From Gammaproteobacteria bacterium (lineage in GTDB: Bacteria; Pseudomonadota; Gammaproteobacteria; Competibacterales; Competibacteraceae): DNA of 9,500 bases. The position numbers were made by a program, and so were the translations under genes. This document shows, one piece after another, positions 5,997 to 9,500 of the stretch; the first letter of the stretch is position 1, and each line of letters begins with the position of its first letter. The stretch lies in NCBI GenBank assembly GCA_020047885.1, contig JAIFNF010000071.1, positions 1 to 9,500 of the forward strand, given 5' to 3'. Below the pieces are notes generated by a model. The model searched no databases. It saw only the letters and a list, made by a program, of their open reading frames with translations, and had not been told where the DNA came from.

Positions 5997-6292
5997 AGCC
6001 CCGGCGTTTGCTGAACTTGATTGGCGGTTTTCTGCTGCTGGGATTTATTGGTTATACAGTGTGGCCGTTTCTGGCGGGTCCCAGGCAAATGAGCAGTTTT
6101 TGTAAAGCCTTGGCGGTTGGCTCCAGTCTGAATGAAATACAAGGCCAGGTCGCTCATCGTGGCTACCGGTTGCGGATTGATGAGAAAGGCACTGGGCCGA
6201 TTGTCGATCCGCGCTCGATGGGGCGGTTTATTTGCCATGTTGAATTTGCTCAGGGCCGGTTAACCGCCGCCCGATACCTTCATAACGATTAG
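5990..6292 (+). CDS. Small single-span anchored protein, function unknown
   Basis: This 100-residue protein starts MVKPRRLLNL with a positively charged tip, followed by one hydrophobic span (about 8-28, LLNLIGGFLLLGFIGYTVWPF). The remaining 70 residues would lie outside the cytoplasm by the positive-inside rule. There is no lipobox Cys, so it is an anchor rather than a lipoprotein. The soluble part begins SSFCKALAVGSSLNEIQGQVAHRGYRL, loosely like the helical start of the BamE/SmpA fold (leucine, glycine, then a helix with EI or EV), and ends in beta-like segments; this likeness is weak. Two cysteines (38 and 82) could form a disulfide. The gene overlaps its upstream neighbour by 7 bp and ends 12 bases before the propeller gene, so it is surely part of the same transcript. 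The larger open frame from 5582 is a shadow of the upstream gene. Confidence 0.75.
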   Translation: MVKPRRLLNLIGGFLLLGFIGYTVWPFLAGPRQMSSFCKALAVGSSLNEIQGQVAHRGYRLRIDEKGTGPIVDPRSMGRFICHVEFAQGRLTAARYLHND

Positions 6293-6304
6293 TGTCCTGA
6301 CGCC

Positions 6305-8320
6305 ATGAACAGCCTGTTGAAGCGCCTTATTCCAGCGCTCTGGTCAGTGTTTTTTTTCGCCAGTTTTCCGGTTGCTTCCGAACCCGCGACGCAGAGGATG
6401 ACGGATGTTCCTCACATCACCCAGCTTCTCGCTTTGTCCGATGGCCGCGTGGTTGCAGTGACCCTGGAAAAGGCCGGCCTGTATCTCGCGACGTCCGAAC
6501 GCAGGAAATTACAACGGCTGTTGCGCGCCCCAGAGGTCTACATTCATCAGGTCGCGCAGGATGCCAACGGTATTCTCTATCTTGCCACCAGCAATGGAAT
6601 CTATCGGGCGGATCAGCCGGAGGGCGCTTGGGAACTGGTGGCCAAGGATGCGGCGGCTTGGCTGGCGTTCAGCGCCGATGGTGCGCAAAGTCGGGTCAAG
6701 CGGTGGGGTAAAGGACTGTTTGCCGCTGCATCGGCGCATTTGAGCATTGAGAAAGCGCAGGAAATCAAGACCATGCTTGTGCAACGAAAAGCCCTGAGAG
6801 AACAGGTGGAGCAACTGCGCCAGGAATTGCGTCGGAAGGATGGCGCGGCGCGCACTACGGAAAAATCGCCTGAGGAAACCAGTGCCTTGCTGGAGAAATT
6901 CGCGCAACTGCGAAAGCTTGAGAAACAAGCCGATAACTTGGAGGTGGAAGGCGGCTGGCGCAAGGTCAGCACCGGTTTGCCCAAAGCGCCGGCGCAAACC
7001 CTGGCGCTATTGCCTAACGGCGAGGAGTTTGCCGGTTTTTTCGGACGTGGCGTCTATCGGTCACGCAACGCTGGAGCCGATTGGGAAGCGGCATCGACCG
7101 GCTTGTTCAGCCCTTGGGTGTTGACGCTGGCCGCCAGTCTGCAAGGCGATCTTTATGCCGGCACGTTTGGTGCCGGGTTGTTCCGCTGGCGAGCCGATGC
7201 GGGTGAATGGACACCGGTGGATACGGTTTTTGCCGGTGCGGTGATTCAGGATCTGGCGTTTGGCGCGAACGGGCAGATTCTGGCCGGGAGCCGGGAGCGC
7301 GGCCTATTTCTGTCGCTGGATGGCGGAACAACCTGGCGACAACCGGGCGAGGCCTTGCCGGGAACGCATGTTCAAGGCGTGGCGGTCGGTTCCGATGGCT
7401 CGTTTTGGGTCAGTTTGTGGGGCCAGAGTGTGTATGTTTCGACCGATCAGGGCATCAGCTGGCGGCGACTGTCTTTTCCGCAGGCGACCCAAGTGACTGA
7501 TCTGGTTTTTACGCCGGATGGCGTCGGCTATGCGGTGTTAGCCGGTTCAGCATTGTATTACTCCACCGATGGCGGCAAGCAATGGACGCCCCTGACGCCG
7601 CCGCCGTCCGCAACCCGCAACCTGCGACTAGGGGTGGCAGGCGACGGACGTTTGTTGCTCCACTGGCCGCAGGAGGGCCTGTGGGCGCTGGCCAGGCCGG
7701 ACGCATCCTGGGAGCGGGATAGCGCCGGATTGCCGGGGGCGGGGATTTGGGATTTTGCAGTCACCCCTGCGGGGACAACGCTGGCGATTGTGCGGGACGG
7801 CGGCGGTTTGTATGAACGGTCTGCCAGCGGAAGATGGACGCCTTTGGCTCTGACGCTTCTGGAGAAATATCCACCATGGTCGGTCGAAGGCGTCTGGCGG
7901 CCAGTGGCTGATCTCGGCCCGTCATTATGGCGCGAACTGAGCTTGGATCGCTTGGATCTATTGCCGGATGGCCGATGTGTAGCGATTGGGTATTATGAGA
8001 TTCTGCTTTCTGAAGACCACTGCGCGGTTTGGCGGCGTTACGGTTTTGCTCAGTCCTTTCATGGCTTTCTCAGCGCCACTGATGGGACGCTCTACACCAA
8101 ACGGTCTATGGTGACGCTGGCCCAGCGCCGGGATAGTACGGAGTGGGATGCGCCGGTGACGCCACGGGATGCGTACCGTTTTTTCCGTCCAGCAGGTTCC
8201 GGGCGCTGGGCGGCGGCCAGGGAGAACGGCGGCGTGGATATCCTCTCAGGAGACGGCATATCGCTTCGGGTGACGCAGCGCGAGCTGGAGGGTGAAAAGG
8301 TGTTGTCTCTGGGAAAATGA
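6305..8320 (+). CDS. Exported beta-propeller protein (BNR/YCF48-like repeats) with coiled-coil insert
   Basis: This 671-residue protein begins with a signal peptide (MNSLLKRLIP, then ALWSVFFFASFPVA, cleavage near Ala24), so it is periplasmic or surface-exposed. Most of it consists of blade-like repeats of about 40-45 residues with the pattern hydrophobic-D-G-h-hhAG..GhY.S.DGG..W. Asp-box or BNR-type motifs are SRNAGADW (253-260), SLDGGTTW (337-344), STDQGISW (379-386) and STDGGKQW (420-427). Such propellers are scaffolds in sialidases, photosystem assembly factor YCF48 and many secreted binding proteins; none of the sialidase catalytic residues can be assigned, so enzymatic activity should not be assumed. 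A charged helical segment at about 146-214, rich in Glu, Lys, Gln and Leu, interrupts the early blades and is likely a coiled coil. It starts 12 bases after the previous gene with little ribosome site, suggesting coupling or read-through within the operon. Confidence 0.82.
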   Translation: MNSLLKRLIPALWSVFFFASFPVASEPATQRMTDVPHITQLLALSDGRVVAVTLEKAGLYLATSERRKLQRLLRAPEVYIHQVAQDANGILYLATSNGIYRADQPEGAWELVAKDAAAWLAFSADGAQSRVKRWGKGLFAAASAHLSIEKAQEIKTMLVQRKALREQVEQLRQELRRKDGAARTTEKSPEETSALLEKFAQLRKLEKQADNLEVEGGWRKVSTGLPKAPAQTLALLPNGEEFAGFFGRGVYRSRNAGADWEAASTGLFSPWVLTLAASLQGDLYAGTFGAGLFRWRADAGEWTPVDTVFAGAVIQDLAFGANGQILAGSRERGLFLSLDGGTTWRQPGEALPGTHVQGVAVGSDGSFWVSLWGQSVYVSTDQGISWRRLSFPQATQVTDLVFTPDGVGYAVLAGSALYYSTDGGKQWTPLTPPPSATRNLRLGVAGDGRLLLHWPQEGLWALARPDASWERDSAGLPGAGIWDFAVTPAGTTLAIVRDGGGLYERSASGRWTPLALTLLEKYPPWSVEGVWRPVADLGPSLWRELSLDRLDLLPDGRCVAIGYYEILLSEDHCAVWRRYGFAQSFHGFLSATDGTLYTKRSMVTLAQRRDSTEWDAPVTPRDAYRFFRPAGSGRWAAARENGGVDILSGDGISLRVTQRELEGEKVLSLGK

Positions 8321-8426
8321 ATTGAAGGTGCTGGAAAAAGATCATCAGGAGTGGCGAACAGTAAATGTGGAATAGGCTGGAATTGGAAAGCAGGCGCTGC
8401 CTTTGCCCATCCGTTTTGGCTAAAAA

Positions 8427-8431
8427 AAGGA
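8427..8431 (+). promoter_or_regulatory. Ribosome binding site of the last gene
   Basis: AAGGA in a run of A lies six bases before the ATG at 8438. The 117-base gap 8321-8437 has no strong terminator; an imperfect AAAGCAG-GCG-CTG(C)CTTT stem near 8389-8406 is weak and lacks a U-tract. Confidence 0.6.
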
Positions 8432-8437
8432 AAAATC

Positions 8438-9500
8438 ATGAGGTTGACCATCCGATATATCATTGCTTCCTGCGGACTGGTCGCCGCCGCGCTGGCCTGG
8501 TGGTTTCCGGCGTCGGTGTTGATTCGCGGCGAGTGGGTAGATTGGGGGCGTGAGTACGAATTAGCAGCTACGTCAGCGCCGCTGACGGAATTTATCGCTA
8601 AAAGAACCGAGAGGCGCACCGTGCAGGGAGCCGATCCGACGTGGGCGCAGGTCTTTACCGCATTCGAGAACGATGTGAGGATGGGGGCGCCAAAACCGGC
8701 GCCGCGCTTCTTTAAGCCGGACGAAGCGCCGTTTGACCAACTTAAAACCAGATTTGATTATGTGGAATGGCGGGACGAGCGCGGTATCCATTATTTGGCG
8801 TATCAGCATGTTAAAGCCAAGGATTTTGCCGATCAGCCCATTCCCGGAGCGCTGCGGTTTCCACTGCGAATTGACTGGCCGGTATTGTTAGGCAGCGTGT
8901 TAGTCATCGGCTACTGGGGATTTTTTCGTCGTCAAAAGCTGACTCTGGTCGAGTCCAGTACGACGGCGCAGGTGATTCGTGGAGCAACGGTGCTGATCGT
9001 GATCACGGTGGGCATGATCATTGGGCCGATAGTCTGTCAGCAAATGGGTTCTCCTTTTAGTCTTTTTTCGATCATCGGTGGCGTGCTGTTGTTGATGAGC
9101 GCTGGTGTCGTGATCTGGAGCAACAAGCGTGAAATGACCCTGCTGCGTCAATTGGTTGAGGATCAACGCTATCTGGTGCATTTCAGCTATGGCGCTGACG
9201 AATGGCGGCGCTATGTGGAATGGAATTTTTCCGGGGAGATCGCCCGGAGCCAATCCATCTGGCTGCGTCTGTTGATCGTGAATCTAGTGGTTGGCGTTCT
9301 CTTTGTGGGAATAGAGCAGACTGAAAAAGCGCTGTGGATTATTGGTGGCGTATCAGGGTCGTTTATGCTTTTCGTGACCGTGCTGGCCGTCTTTTTCCCT
9401 GCTCAGGCCGTAGTCGTTCACTCCCCCGGCTGGGGCAGAGGAGCGAGGGGTAATCCAACCCGGCGGTCAGCGATAGCGCGTTCCAGAAAGCGCCAAGGGG
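8438..9500 (+). CDS. Uncharacterised multi-span membrane protein, 3' end beyond window
   Basis: The frame is open for 354 codons to the window edge, so the C-terminus is missing. I do not recognise the family. An N-terminal hydrophobic stretch (about 7-27, preceded by MRLTIR) is followed by a soluble region (about 30-140), probably outside the cytoplasm, containing WAQVFTAFENDV and FDYVEWRDERGIHYLAY. Further spans fall near 145-163, 179-200, 208-227, 275-291 and 299-320. Residues 228-274 between spans are charged (EMTLLRQLVEDQRYLVHFSYGADEW in part) and likely cytoplasmic. Its overall plan, paired spans with soluble loops, recalls the first membrane gene of the cassette (4971-5996), although I see no clear sequence identity. 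The start is supported by AAGGA six bases upstream. The last 25 visible codons use AGA, AGG and ATA more than the rest and read basic and repetitive, so the frame may be altered there. Confidence 0.75.
   Translation, partial: MRLTIRYIIASCGLVAAALAWWFPASVLIRGEWVDWGREYELAATSAPLTEFIAKRTERRTVQGADPTWAQVFTAFENDVRMGAPKPAPRFFKPDEAPFDQLKTRFDYVEWRDERGIHYLAYQHVKAKDFADQPIPGALRFPLRIDWPVLLGSVLVIGYWGFFRRQKLTLVESSTTAQVIRGATVLIVITVGMIIGPIVCQQMGSPFSLFSIIGGVLLLMSAGVVIWSNKREMTLLRQLVEDQRYLVHFSYGADEWRRYVEWNFSGEIARSQSIWLRLLIVNLVVGVLFVGIEQTEKALWIIGGVSGSFMLFVTVLAVFFPAQAVVVHSPGWGRGARGNPTRRSAIARSRKRQG

Noticed and set aside
5582..6292. Long form (236 codons) of the small anchored protein
   Set aside because: The first 136 codons overlap the membrane-protein gene and read as non-protein-like text. 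The strong ribosome site at 5978-5982 and the membrane anchor favour the start at 5990.
6509..6997. Leftward open frame of 162 codons
   Set aside because: Antisense shadow of the propeller gene, whose signal peptide and blade repeats are clear; the frame is long because the coding strand is GC-rich.
6305..8320. Sialidase enzyme
   Set aside because: Only Asp-box type motifs are visible; no arginine triad or other catalytic residues can be assigned, and such motifs occur in many non-enzymatic propellers.
8092..8619. Leftward open frame of 175 codons across the end of the propeller gene
   Set aside because: It spans the 3' end of one gene, an intergenic gap and the start of the next on the opposite strand, with no recognisable motif.
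8900..9253. Leftward open frame of 117 codons
   Set aside because: Antisense to the membrane protein starting at 8438, whose hydrophobic spans continue through this region.

Overview
The window holds eight genes, seven of them complete, from what looks like a proteobacterium, probably a gammaproteobacterium. This placement is inferred from Shine-Dalgarno-led starts, moderate to high GC, the protein families present and the palindromic and mobile repeats; no rRNA or tRNA is present to confirm it. Base use is mosaic by eye: parA/parB are GC-rich, while the GalT-like gene and the first genes of the right-hand cassette are more AT-rich at third positions.

Left end (1-2102): a REP-like hairpin lies beyond the 3' end of a leftward gene for an exported phytochelatin synthase-like cysteine protease (Cys77/His189/Asp207). 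Divergent from it is a GalT-like nucleotidyltransferase of the HIT superfamily, with a CxxC zinc pair and an HGHQQ active site.

Centre (2283-4440): a plasmid-type partition operon. ParA carries an N-terminal MerR-like helix-turn-helix and a deviant Walker ATPase. ParB overlaps it by 4 bp. Three bases after the parB stop is a perfect 30-bp palindrome centred on CACGTG, followed 15 bp later by a degenerate half copy; this is the best candidate for the cognate parS. No replication initiator is visible, so the locus could belong to a plasmid, a secondary replicon, an integrated element or a chromosome.

Junction (4435-4970): decayed coding fragments surround a 116-bp MITE-like element with 29-bp imperfect terminal inverted repeats and two internal hairpins.

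Right half (4971-9500): a same-strand cassette of four genes I cannot name. It encodes a six-span membrane protein with a soluble insert, a 100-residue single-span anchored protein, a 671-residue exported beta-propeller with BNR-type motifs and a coiled-coil insertion, and a second multi-span membrane protein that runs off the window. The close spacing of the first three suggests co-transcription and a joint envelope function. This is the most likely place for an undescribed system, but the function is not readable from sequence.
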